A stretch of DNA of 64,000 nucleotides, from contig NC_031769.1 in assembly GCF_001522545.3 (NCBI RefSeq), forward strand, positions 19,389,875-19,453,874, in the 5' to 3' direction. The notes under the pieces are model-generated. The model was not told where the DNA came from, ran no database searches, and saw only the letters and a program-made list of their open reading frames with translations. Below are positions 53,151 to 64,000 of the stretch, piece by piece. The position numbers and the translations under genes were made by a program. This stretch comes from Parus major. Taxonomy: Eukaryota > Chordata > Aves > Passeriformes > Paridae. Each line of letters opens with the position of its first letter. The stretch's first letter is position 1.

Positions 53151-53785
53151 TAATTGGAATAGCTCCAGAGATTCCTTTTTACCTCAGCCATTCTGTGAAA
53201 CTGTAAAAAATTAATTAAAAATTATCTAATTCACATTGATATTTTAGGGATTCCATCTTTCCATTTTAATTTTCATGGATTGAGCATAATGACTTTTCGG
53301 ATTGTCAAAGAGAATAGCATTTAACTCTGGTATTTAAACCCTGACCCATGTCTTTTAAGTATAGCTATGAACTGTCTACACTATAAATAGCTTTGTATAT
53401 CATAGTACTTCAACACAGTGCCTTTGGGAAAACAAACAGAAAAAAATGCTGACATGGTTGTCAAGGTTAATAGACTAAACAGACCTTTCTTGATAAACAA
53501 GAATCTTTCAGCTTGTATCCAACAGTAACATTTTTTTTCATCAGGAACTCTAAAGGAAAGCAATTGACTCTTACCTAATTCAGATTCAAATTCAAATCCT
53601 ACTGAAGAATGTCAACAGCTTGTAACTCCTTTACTCAGCTAGCAACAAGAATTGTCTCTTGTAAATGTGAATGTTTCATGTCAAGGGAACTTTTGGCAAA
53701 AAAACTCTGAATAAGCTTTTACCTCTTATATATGGCATGAAAGAGCAAGAGCTATTTCATTTTACCCTGCATCTAAACTACCCCA

Positions 53786-53815
53786 TTCCATCCCATCCCA
53801 TCCCATCCCATCCCA
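53786..53815 (+). repeat. (TCCCA)n pentanucleotide microsatellite
   Basis: Five perfect TCCCA units preceded by one degenerate TTCCA unit. Confidence 0.95.
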
Positions 53816-54499
53816 CACCATCACCAAATAATTTCTTAGCAAGGTTACTTATATGTGAAAATTATGATTAGCAACCGATTTTTTAGTTTTTCCTATGAAT
53901 TTTATCTCTCCCATTGATTTTCTCCCACAGGGGTCACTCTAACTGTGGGAAGCACACTTCCAGCAGCACAATCTTAAATTTTCAGGAGTGTTACTGCCCT
54001 GAAAGAGCTACAGAATTCATCTGAAACCCAGGCTACCTTGTTCCTCTGGACATCAGCACATTTATATGAATGGGTCTATTGCAGTTCTTCCCATTGCCAC
54101 TGTAACCCTCTGAAAGCTGTGTGATGGTAACTGCAGTGTATCAGCAGTTAAGAACAATTGAAATAGGACTCACATTCTAAGAAACATCCCAGTGCTTTAT
54201 GCAATCAGAAACAATCAGACTGTTTCAGCAAGGATGACTGGGAGCATGTTAACCCAGAAGAGTTAAAAGCTTGCTAATAGCACCACGTTGCTCAGACACT
54301 TTCATGACAGGTTAAGTAATTCAGCTGGAGTTTCCCAGACTCATGGGACCCTACTTGTGTGCTGGGGTAGGCAAGGAGGGGGACAGCAGGGCCAGGACAC
54401 AATATGGGCCACTTCCTTCTCTTGAATGATACCTTCCTTTCATTTAAAAGCATCCCTCAAATGCAATAGCATGGTTTGGGTCAAATTAAAAGTTTGGGG

Positions 54500-54513
54500 T
54501 TTTTTTTTTTTTT
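54500..54513 (+). repeat. Poly-T run (14)
   Basis: Homopolymer followed by GTTTGTTT. Confidence 0.95.
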
Positions 54514-55266
54514 GTTTGTTTAATTTTTGTATCAGCAGCAGTGATGGGAAGCATCCCTGAACATGGTGCAAATTCCAAATCATCTAGATACACTGCATTC
54601 ATTTCCAGAAGACCTTGTATTTCTTTTCCGAATTTATCCATTTTACATCCAACCATAAAGTAAAAATCCACCTCCTTCCATAAAATTCCATGTATCACGT
54701 AGGACGCTTATAATTCTCCCTTACAGATGGTGTACATCTGAAAGAGGGTTGTTAAGAAAAATTTTATTCTGCAAGATTTAGTTTAGGTATATAATAAACC
54801 AGTGTCAACTAATTCAAGATGCAATAATGGAACACTTCCTTAAGATTAATGTCACATCTTAAATCTCAAAACCAAGCTTCAAATGAATGAATAATAAAAT
54901 AAAATCTGAAAGTATGCCCATGGAAGTACTGGAATGCTATATAAATTTTATTTTTAAACATTAAAGCTGCTTATCATTTGCAGGTTGTTATTGGTTATTA
55001 TGGTTACCATTCTCTAACACAATCCAATCTGCCTGCACTTTTCTATTTCAGGATACAGCAGTGATAACATTAACAGCAGACTTAACTTCTCAACTTGAAA
55101 ACATACATACATTAGGGGCACATGCTATCTCCTGCTGCACTGAAAGATAACGTGAGTATGTTCTCACAGTGTCACAGAAATAACAAGCTGCTGTTCTCCT
55201 TGCAGTCAGATGCTAAAACATTTCATCCAACTCACAGTGAGCATCAGGAGCACAGCATTTTTGAAA

Positions 55267-55296
55267 TATTTGTATTACAGATACATAATACAAATA
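55267..55296. repeat. Perfect 11-bp inverted repeat with 8-base loop
   Basis: TATTTGTATTA and its exact reverse complement flank CAGATACA. A third related copy, TTGTATTATG, follows at 55301. AT-rich, and may be chance. Confidence 0.9.
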
Positions 55297-57236
55297 CCTG
55301 TTGTATTATGAATCCTCTGCATCACTGAGATACTGGAGAGATGCTATAAATGCTATAACGTTGGAAAATCTGCCCATAGGTGATTGTTCCCATACGTGGG
55401 CAAATTTTTTTATTTTTACATGTAATGTAGTCATTGTAAATTTACATTGTCATGTAAAGCCTTGCTACAGTGAAACACAGAGAACAGGGAGAGAGACAGA
55501 AGGAACAATTCAAGTGCTCAACATGTTGTTGCTTGTCCAGGACGGTCACAGAAGTCACCTGCAGCTGAATGTGCTGCCAAACACTTCTGAAACAGCAGTA
55601 AATTCTGTCAGAGCATTAAGTGGTTGGAAGAAAAAAAAAATAATTCAGCAACCATATTTTTAAAAAAATTAATACCCTGAGTATTAAAAAGGCGATAATG
55701 TTCGCTCTCCTATATGTATTAATTGCAAAAAGGGAGATTTATATACCTTTGAGCACAAGAATATCAATAAAAGAAACAAACTTCACAGAGAACACAATAT
55801 CTTGAAGTAGCATATATAAAACTTACACAATGCTGTAGAAACAGCTCGTGCTGGCTATTTTTCCTTAAAAAGTACATCTTTCCACTGAAAGGTTAGTACT
55901 CTATAGTGTTACCCATACATTCATGCAACATTAAATAAACAGGGGTTTTTAATCTCAGTGAAGGGCTTTCACCTCTCACACCGGGTGCCTGTCTGCCTCT
56001 GGGTCACTGAAATGTTTCAAGGGCCATGTGCAGCTCTGTCATGGCCAGATGCTGATTGTCCAGAGCTGGAGACTCAGGAATAACTTTGGCTCGCAGCTGT
56101 GCACAGGAGCTACCCCAGACTAGTAGGAATATTACCCTCTGGCCACATCCCCATCCTGAAAACAGTCATCTACTTACAGGTTGTCCTCTGGGGCAATTGC
56201 TGTGCAGGTCCATACTCAGGACATCAACTTGGTAGCTCATAGTTCACAGAGGAGATGTGTGAGCCCCTGTGCCTTTAAAATGGTTTTGGTTTTTTAAATG
56301 TCCAACCATACCTCAAAATCACATTTAAAGAAGTGCTTGTAAAACTTGTGTTATCAATACATCCAAATTCTGTTCTCATTTCAGAAAATAAAATGCATCT
56401 TACCAGGAGAGCCACAAAAGCAGGCCACAGAAGTAATTTTGGCTCACTCTGGCTTTGTTTATGTATTTTTGGCACAAGCCATCACTCCATAATTCCATCA
56501 ATTTAAATTATTGATTATCACCAAACATTGTGGTTTCTTTGGCCTCATCGCTTCTTCAAATCTCAGTTACCATTTCTCATTTTTATTGTTTTTGAAACCT
56601 CTAATATTTCTGGTGGTCACAGTTTTGCAATCCTAAAATCTGGATTAATTATATTTAATTTTTGATGGACTAGCTTGTGCAATTTAATAAGCTCCAGTGA
56701 AATAAGTTCTGGTGATATGTGAAAACTGGAAAACTTCTCCCTGCAGAGAGGACTATTTATCTCTTGGGACCCACTTCAGAGCTCAAAATAGGAATTAAGT
56801 GGAATTTAGGCAGCATATGTGCTGCTGCAATATTTCTCTCACCTATGAGGCTGGGTGTCACCCTGGCACAAGAGAAATGTACTTCAGTTTAACGAGCAGG
56901 GAACCAGATGTGCACCCCTGGCTAGGAACTCGCAGTGTGTTGCAGTGAATACACAGCTGCAGGAACCATGTAAAATGTCAGCTAAGCAGAGAGAGCTGTT
57001 TGCCATGCAAGGGATTAAATAAGTGCAGTAAGTTGCTCCTTACAGAGAATTAATGCAATGTGTTACAACAACATGTTCAGAACTGCCCTGATGAGATGCA
57101 TCACGAAGGTAAGGTACTTTAAGTCAATCTTCCTTGTCCACTCAAATTAACAGGATCTTGTTAGCAGAGAGTAAGGTGAATACTTGGCAGAGAGTAAGAA
57201 GGTACAAAGGTCATTCCTCTTCTACATTGAAATGAC

Positions 57237-57248
57237 TTTTTTTTTTTT
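57237..57248 (+). repeat. Poly-T run (12)
   Basis: Homopolymer followed by a C run. Confidence 0.9.
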
Positions 57249-58555
57249 CCCCTCTGTTATAATCTAGATAAAAATGTAAAGTGTAAAAACATGATTTTTC
57301 AATTGCATTTTCTGTACTGCACATTTTCTTCCCCTTTTGCCACAATTCCTTGTCGGTGTTCATAAAAAGAATGCTCTGAACAGCCTGGTGCCCCCTTGCT
57401 GACAGCTCATGCATCCAGGCAAAGAGCCTATCTCAAACTGCGTTTCTGTGTGGGGCTCTCCTTCTCTGTCCGAGACTGCAGGACTCTCATACTGCAAGAA
57501 AGGTGCTCAGCCATTTTCTACACCCTGACTAGAGTTTTAAAGGTGAACCTGCTCCTCTGTTTCAGAAGTCATCCCCCACTACCTTTCATAGGTTCAGATC
57601 TATGAGACTGGTGTGTTAGTTGAGGATTTCTGAAATCACTGAGAAACACTTCCTAAGTACAAAAAATTTGCTAGACATTTGACTTAACATGTGGGGCAAA
57701 AAGTCAATAATATAAGAATTCTAATCAAATCCATAACTGTTGATCTTAATATGCTAACAACCTATAAAAAGACAATATTTTGAACTCCAAGATGCAAGAA
57801 TTTATCCTCTCCTAAATTCATAAACCTGAATCTAAATTGTATATTGTGTTGTCCATGACAGGAATAGAAAAATGGATTTACACTTGATGTTGATTTTAAA
57901 ATTTAAGAAGGAAATTATTCTCTCAAGTAGTTCAGTTCTGACACCTTAAAACCTCTCCTAAAATAAAATACTTCTGCCATTACAGGCCTGGCTTTTTATT
58001 TCTATACAAGTTCTAGTGAAGCTGGGAGATCCATCTGAATTCAAAGTGATAGAACCTGACCACATTTTCATGACAGAAAACATTCAGCCAGAAAGTATTA
58101 CGTCCTACAAACTCACTGATTTACTCTAAAATTTGCAGAAAGTTATTAAAATGTTTAGTTTGAAAGTGCCTTTCCCAGCATTCCACCATAGCATCAGCTA
58201 TTCAAACAATTATGTAATCAAGCATTAACCTGTTTCTCACATACCAAAGTGACCCTGTTTCCAAGACAAACTGGAAATATTGATGAAAAGCAGTATTTTA
58301 AAACTTCAAAAGTTACTTTTTCCAGTGTCTCTCTCTATGTATTAATTTAAAAGTTTCCAGAGAGAAAATATTGAAGAGATGACTCTTTCAAATAATACTA
58401 TAGTTTGAAAATACTTGTTTCATTGTTTGCTCACAGAAAAGAGCAAACATTTTACAAGAACAATAAAGTATGTGCAAATGTGACACAAAGAAAACCAACC
58501 AGAACCTTTCAAATAAATATCCATCACTTAATGTTGCTTAAACAAATAGGCAAAA

Positions 58556-58645
58556 CCATAGAATCATGGAATATTTTCTATGGGAAAGGGATCCTCAAAG
58601 GTCTTTTAGTACACCCCCAACTGTAAGGCTTCTAATAAGAGAAAA
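58556..58645 (-). mobile_element. CR1 3'-tail fragment
   Basis: ACCATAGAATCATGGAATAT then AAGGGATCCTCAAAGGTCTT resembles a CR1 terminus in reverse orientation, including the AGAATCAT terminal repeat unit. Confidence 0.7.
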
Positions 58646-59876
58646 AATTATAAAGCCCAAGCATGCTTTGGTCACAGAATTTTTCAAGGAAACTCCATCC
58701 TATTGAAGTGAGCTGCTGAACTGTGTACCTAAGACTGTGGGAATTGCACAGAAATGATAATACATACTTGACTGAGGACTTTGTTAAACTGAGAAGACAC
58801 CAAGACAATTACTGTGTCTGTAAGGCAGTATTTCTACAGGCATCCTTTGATCAGCATGAGCATACTCAAAGTGAAATTTAGCTTTTATACCCAGCAGACC
58901 TTTAAAATTATATTTTCTTCTGATACAAGTATTCTATCAATACCATTAACTAGCCAGATAGTAATTTTTGAGTGATGAATATTATAAATCATCAATCTGA
59001 GAGCATCCTTTCAGCAGCCTCAAAACATTCAGACAAAAAATAGATGTTTATACCCAGTAAAATACTGCAAAATGCAATGTATCATTAATGAGCTGAAGAA
59101 AAAAGTTGTTTAGTGACAGCAGAAGTAATGAAGCTTGGGTTCCCACACACACCTCCACAAAACTTTCAGCTCTCTCTCATTTTCCCTACACACCACATGC
59201 TCTGTACCCTCAGCTCCCCTCCCTTCCCTGAACTACTCTTCCCTTTCCCTGAGCTGAACAGGAGTGAGCATTTGTTTGCTCTGTTGCAGAGTTAGTTGTT
59301 CTCAGCTGGATGGATGCTGCCTTCCAGACACTGGCCCGTTGAGGAAATAGCTTTAACAGCTCCTCCAGCCCCCAAGAAGTTGTGCTATAATCACTCAGTG
59401 CTTCTGAGACCTCTGCAAGGCTGGTTTAAATCGGCCACTGAAGTTCCTGAGAAGCACAACTAACAGATGGAAAGTGGGATTGCATAAATCTTGTCTTAGG
59501 AAATAAACCTAAGAAATCAGAGCTGTTATACAAAGACTGTCCATACACTTTAATACTCAGCAGCTTGTTTAAATATAAGCTGATGCCATGAGCGGCAATG
59601 TAAGCATTTAATCTGTCAGAAAATTTTCAAATCATCATTGTCACAGAGCATTGGTTGCAGTTATTAAGCAGTTACAAGTACAGTATAAACTACAGGCTTT
59701 TGTGTCATGTACATGCAGTACCAGTGGCACAAAAAAATTTCTAAAGAAATAGTGCATTTATAACAAAGGACTTTAGGGATCAGTGATTAAAATACTGCAA
59801 ACATTTATATATATTCATATGTAATTAGACAACCTATTTTCAAAATTTTGACATCTTCTGTATTTTGGCTCATGGT

Positions 59877-59911
59877 AAAAAAAATAAATTAAAAAAATAA
59901 AAAATAAAATT
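59877..59911 (+). repeat. A-rich low-complexity tract
   Basis: Repeated AAAAATAAA-type units. Confidence 0.9.
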
Positions 59912-59999
59912 AGGCATCCCAGTGGTTTAACAGTCTATAAAATGGATATCTGAATGCAGTGGAAGTTTCAAAGCACTTTACCTCCTGTCCTTTTACACC

Positions 60000-60020
60000 T
60001 TTTTTTTTTTTTTTTTTTTT
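60000..60020 (+). repeat. Poly-T run (21), longest homopolymer in the window
   Basis: On the minus strand this is a 21-base A run. The sequence preceding it on that strand is not a recognisable SINE or processed gene copy. Confidence 0.95.
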
Positions 60021-61452
60021 GTGGCAGCTCCACACCAGGGATCCTGGGAAGCAAATAGCAGAATTTGCCCTTTCAAGTTTATGAATTCTCAAGCTTGTTC
60101 ACTGCTATTTGAAACTGAATAAAAAATATTAGCAGAAAATATATATTTCATTGATGCTAAAAATATAAATTCAGGTAAATTTGGGTAAATTGGAAAAAGG
60201 CAGGGTGCCACTTCTCTGCATAAAGGGTGAAGTAAGGACAAAATGTTCTTACACTTTCTGACAGTTACTGAAGTTTCTGTACTTCATAATTTCTATGTTG
60301 GTGGTGAAAACGTATTAATGGTTATGCAGTAAGTAATCTTTAATTTAATTTTACTATAATATTTTAATTAACTAGAACACATCAGGGGTCAACATGTTCA
60401 AAGGGACATTGTGTTATCTAAAAGTTTAGAAAAATGTACCCATAAAGCAGTTAACTGAATTTCTGGTCAATTATACAATTTGAATCTACTTTTGATGCAA
60501 CAACTGCCATTCAAAGACTATAATCAATAATAAATTCATCATGCCAACAATATGAAAGTTCTCAAGCTACATCTCTTCTTTAATCTTTCCGATTACTTTC
60601 CTCCTAGATATTTAAACAATTATTTTTTCAATTAGATAATGTCCAAAGACTAGTACTGCTAAAAAAAATATGCTAATTTTCAAGCACAGTTTCCTGTAAA
60701 ATGCCTCTGAACAAGAAGTGACTACAGCCAAAATTCACATTAGCAAAGCAAAATAGCCTTCCCCTCATGACGCATCTGGAGACTAGAATAAAACTGAGGA
60801 AACAAGAACAGAATAATCATCAATTATCACCTTGAAAAAAGGGTTGACCAAATACTGAGGGATCCATGTACCTGGCTAAACCTCTTTTACTCATTTCTGT
60901 GTTTAACTTCACCTATTCTTTTTTTGCTTCTCCTCAGTTTACAAGGGCTGTACATCCACAGCACCACTCCCTGTGATTCTCTTACCCTGTCAAACAGTAA
61001 CTTCCTCCTCTGTCTAACAGGACCTCTGTGATCATGCTAAATAGAATCTGGACTTCTTAATGATGTGATATAAGGGAAAAGTTTCCTTTTACTCTGTTCA
61101 GCTTCTCCTTGATGACATTATTTGACAACAAGTAGACAGTAAGATGAAAATTCTGCATGGAAACATGTACATTAGTTGTGCTAAGTTTCAACATAATTTT
61201 CAGTTTTTTCTTGAGGAAAACAGTATTTTCCAATTTGAGCATTTTCTTTCATTTTACAACATGCTTTTCCTATGGAAAAGTATCTGTTTTGATTTCTCCC
61301 CACCTATAACTATATTTGGATTGTCTGAGAATACCAACACATGTTGTTTATCAGAACTCTTAATAATTGCTTGTATATAAATTAAAACATAAAGGCTTAA
61401 GCCTTTTATGATATTAATTAGGTAAGAAAAGACTAAAGACAGCTATAGCTAT

Positions 61453-61512
61453 TGTTGAACTCGATGATTGTAAGGTTCTTTTCCAAGATAAATGGTTCTG
61501 TGATTCTATTAG
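61453..61512 (+). mobile_element. CR1 3'-tail fragment, plus orientation
   Basis: GTTGAACTCGATGATTGTAA, GGTTCTTTTCCAAGATAAAT, GGTTCTGTGATTCTATT is the typical CR1 3' terminus, ending in the TGATTCTAT unit. Confidence 0.8.
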
Positions 61513-62668
61513 TAGCTGATTTCTACTATTCTGGACATCCATGCCAAAAATAATTCCAGTGGAATTGTATATTGTGGTTGTACCCTTTCCTGCTTCATGG
61601 CACACTTCCTGTAAGACCCACTGTTGCGTTACTTCCCCCACAAACGTAAGAGCACAGTCCAATTGGAGTAAAAATAAGTTGTTTATAAAGAAAAGTTGTT
61701 CATAAGAGGAGAACAGAATGGATATTAGCAATAACTAATCAGTTTCCTTTGTGGAGATCCCTAAATAACCTGGGAATAGCAATGATCCAAATCTGATTTC
61801 CTTCTAGGAAAAAAACTGTGGAGCAGCTATTACACAAGACAATGCCCCTGACTTCTCTCAGAACAACTCTGGAAAGCTAGTGGCATGCTTAAGGTACTGT
61901 TCTTTTACTGCAATTTTATTAAAATATCTCATCAATGTTATAGAAAGAAGCAAGTTTAAGCCAAACATTCAGCTTAAATCTATGTTTATGTTAATTTCAT
62001 TTTAGTCCCCATCCTTTATTTTATATGACAGAAAAAGCACATCCATTTGAACCTTAAAAATAATATTTGTCATCTATTTAAATTTTATTTTACAGCACAG
62101 CTGTAGTGGGATGCCTGCTAGTAAAACTCCCTGGCCCCAGAATTCACATACCTGGTCAAATGCTGCCAAACCAAGACTCATGAATGTGTTACAACTTAAC
62201 CCAAACAAAAATAATAGAGAGCATAATGTTTGTGTCTGTAGAGAGAATGTACTTCAAGCTACTGCCAGCAGAGAGTCCCATTGCTTTCATATTGAGAAGA
62301 AAACAATTTAGCACAATCCCCAAAATCACGGAACGAACAGCAAGCCACTTTTAATTACTTTAATAGGGTCATAGACAGAAGCCCTCAGCAGCAGCCACCT
62401 GCAAGTGCTTTCCCTCCCCCTCAACTCATTTTTTTACAGTATTTCCAAACTGTATGTCAAGTTTCAAAAAAAGGAAGCTCAGAAGTATGGCTTGGACTTC
62501 CACAAAAAGGCTGGCACGTTTCTCAACAACATTTCAGCTTGGCTAAATGAGAACAAAGTGAAACAGTTTAACTGTAATCAAGTTAACTTGCAAGCCAGCC
62601 CCTACATCGCACTGTAAAATTAAAGGGCTCCCGAGCATCTGGCCTGCACTCCTACTACATATGCTTAC

Positions 62669-62719
62669 CCCAGGAGCAATGTGCTTAGTTTGAGGAGACA
62701 TCAGGCGTCTGTCAAGCAT
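62669..62719 (-). CDS. CACNB2: CACNB2 alternative first exon, beta-2b type (MLDRRLMSPQTKHIAPG)
   Basis: Seventeen codons, MLDRRLMSPQTKHIAPG, are followed by a donor GTAAGC at 62663-62668. The peptide differs at about four positions from the human beta-2 N-terminus MLDRRLIAPQTKYIIPG (from memory), and both join at a glycine to GSADSYTS. The last codon is complete, so it is phase-compatible with the acceptor at 24451, giving an intron of about 38.2 kb. The ATG has G at -3. The first upstream in-frame stop is a TGA at 62816-62818, and no in-frame ATG lies between. Sequence upstream is richer in GC and CpG than its surroundings, consistent with a promoter. In mammals this short N-terminus is a major cardiac form. 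The isoform letter is from memory and less certain than the exon itself. Confidence 0.92.
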
Positions 62720-63060
62720 GTCAGCCTCACTCCAAGCAGGCCAGCCCTTCCAGCAGCAGCAACACTTCTTACAGGAGCAAAACCTCCGACGCAAAGCAGC
62801 GCACCGGCGGAAACTTCAGCGAATCAGCCCACACTGACCATTATTGCGAGTACCTCTACTTCTGAGGCCTGGTTTAAAGGGCCCAGCTATTGTCTACACG
62901 GAGCAAGACTGCTCGCTGGCCGTTCCTCTCAGCTGTTGATCTGATTCAGTCCCTACGTTAGGGACAGCTCAGCAGAGAGCCTGTCACCATCAATTACCAA
63001 GGAGGAGTGGGAGGGCTCCGTGCTCATGGTGACGCCAGCCGCTGTAAGGACGAAGCCTGC
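62720..63060 (-). promoter_or_regulatory. Presumed promoter and 5' UTR of the beta-2b-type first exon
   Basis: The region immediately upstream (minus strand) of the MLDRRL ATG has more CpG than the surrounding intron, including ACCGGCGG near 62803-62810. It holds a TTTAAA element near 62873, an inverted repeat GTCCCTA-CGT-TAGGGAC at 62949-62965 and a TGACG half-site near 63030. No TATA or initiator can be assigned with confidence. The promoter role is inferred from position alone. Confidence 0.4.
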
Positions 63061-64000
63061 ACACTTGCTGGAGTAACATCACACTTTATTCATCTCAGAT
63101 GCATGGCTTGCAACATGCATGGCCACCTGGAACACACAACTGCCGCGCAGCCAGGAACAGGAAAAGGCGTCTGAGCATTAACACCGCATAATCGATTTAT
63201 TGATGCTTGTGGATACAGGTATTTTTCTTTGTTCTCCCCCACCCACAGAAATATTATGCTGGAATTTCAAGCTGTAAATAACAATTTAAGTTGGAAATTT
63301 TCTGTGTAAAAGGAAAATTCTGCTTAACTATAACTAAGGTAGAAGACCTATTATGGTAGAAGATACATATAAATGAACCTTAATCATGATTTTTATATAA
63401 ACTATCTTCCTAAAAACTCTCAGTAGACATTTCATCATGGCAATACTTCTCTATATTAGTCAGTCGATTGAAATCATCAGGAAAACTTACATGCATAATA
63501 TTATTTCCCTTAATGAGTTTAAGAATTTGCAAGATTAAGGTCAACTGGCTTAAAATAAGAGCATAGGTTAGAAGTAATTAAGGACAAAAGACACATGTTT
63601 GTATTGGTCTGAGGCTTCTGGAGGTGTAGTAAACAGGAGAAAGGAGTAGGCAGCAACAGGCAAGGAATGGTACAAACATTAAGAGAGCTCCAGAGAAGCC
63701 ACTTTCCCCCTCTGTCACCACTGAGATAATGAATATCAAGGCAGTGATTCCTCAGTGGAGCAACAAGCACAAACATTTGTTTTGGCTCCAGCTTCTCAAT
63801 GAGCTGGGCAATCATCTCCTCCACCTATGCCTCAAGACTGGTCTTCAACAGGCATGTGAGGCAAGCAAAGCCCCACAAAGTCCAGCCTCTGGTCCATGAG
63901 AGCTGAAAACATTGTCAATTTTCAAAGGCTAAATCCTTAATACTGACTTTGTGTGTAGACTCTGTAAATTGACGGTATTTGCAGAGGGAAGGGCAGACCC
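63061..64000. other. Sequence upstream of the beta-2b-type exon, no feature recognised
   Basis: Probably still inside CACNB2 if the 5'-most exons (MVQRDMS-type or SYGKGARRK) lie further right, as in mammals from memory. A 101-codon minus-strand frame at 63519-63824 has no recognised similarity or convincing splice context. Nothing else was seen. Confidence 0.5.

Larger units (their letters stand above)
49736..62662 (-). other. CACNB2 intron between the beta-2b exon and the CpG island
   Basis: AT-rich intronic sequence with three CR1 tail fragments (53026, 58556, 61453), a TCCCA pentanucleotide array and long poly-T runs. A purine-rich patch (about 51945-52080) yields an 82-codon open frame rich in E, K and R that looks compositional. 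No exon, RNA gene or other transposon was recognised. Confidence 0.75.

Noticed and set aside
53024..53214. Short plus-strand frames of 60-72 codons
   Set aside because: They translate a CR1 3' region (HWHRLPREVVESQS) and are not host genes.
58030..58085. Minus-strand NSDGSPSFTR..., superficially like the beta-subunit GSDGSTSSDTTS exon
   Set aside because: Lacks the flanking SYGKGARRKNRFK and SNSFVRQ and has no donor or acceptor in phase; a chance match.
60000..60020. 21-base T run as the poly-A tail of a minus-strand retrocopy
   Set aside because: The adjoining sequence shows no processed gene, no SINE promoter boxes and no target-site duplication that I could see.
62720..62794. Cysteine-rich N-terminal extension (FCSCKKCCCC) in frame with MLDRRL
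   Set aside because: Tempting because beta-2a is palmitoylated on cysteines, but the open frame would start at TTG, not ATG, and no in-frame ATG exists before the TGA at 62816-62818. The ATG at 62719 matches the known N-terminus.
63519..63824. 101-codon minus-strand frame near the right edge
   Set aside because: No recognisable domain or composition of a real exon; treated as chance.

Overview
The window looks like bird nuclear DNA. It is AT-rich vertebrate sequence with a long, degraded CR1 (chicken repeat 1) LINE plus seven smaller CR1 pieces, and almost no other recognisable interspersed repeats. It lies inside one gene on the minus strand, CACNB2, which encodes the beta-2 auxiliary subunit of voltage-gated calcium channels. 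The species and order cannot be fixed from what I can read.

The window covers the 5' part of CACNB2, where alternative promoters supply different N-termini. Transcription runs from high to low coordinates. Four coding exon pieces are supported. (1) 24331-24450 is the shared exon that begins [16 protein letters not shown] and is used by all beta-2 forms. (2) 25294-25362 is a 23-codon first exon, MKATWIRLLK..., of the type usually called beta-2e. (3) 48897-48929 is an 11-codon first exon, MYLFGSEEYEV, at the transcribed edge of a strong CpG island. It is not one of the usual beta-2 N-termini and resembles the short N-termini of beta-3 and beta-4. (4) 62669-62719 is a 17-codon first exon, MLDRRLMSPQTKHIAPG, of the type I believe is called beta-2b. 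All three first exons end on a whole codon, carry a GTAAG(A/C) donor and have an upstream in-frame stop. Each would join in frame to the one acceptor at 24451-24452, with introns of about 0.8, 24.4 and 38.2 kb.

Layout: 1-24330 is intron downstream of the shared exon, with no further coding exon recognised. 24331-25362 holds the shared exon and the nearest alternative first exon. 25363-48896 is intron carrying the 2.5-kb CR1 and older fragments. 48897-49735 is the CpG island with its first exon, GC boxes, a GGGGCC hexanucleotide array and local duplications. 49736-62668 is intron. 62669-64000 holds the beta-2b-type first exon, its presumed promoter and further upstream sequence. The palmitoylated beta-2a first exon and the SYGKGARRK exon of longer forms were not found by eye; the latter may lie beyond the right edge.

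The most interesting item is the CpG-island first exon. It would give CACNB2 a beta-3/beta-4-like short N-terminus from what looks like a broadly active promoter, while the other first exons give the known tissue-restricted N-termini.
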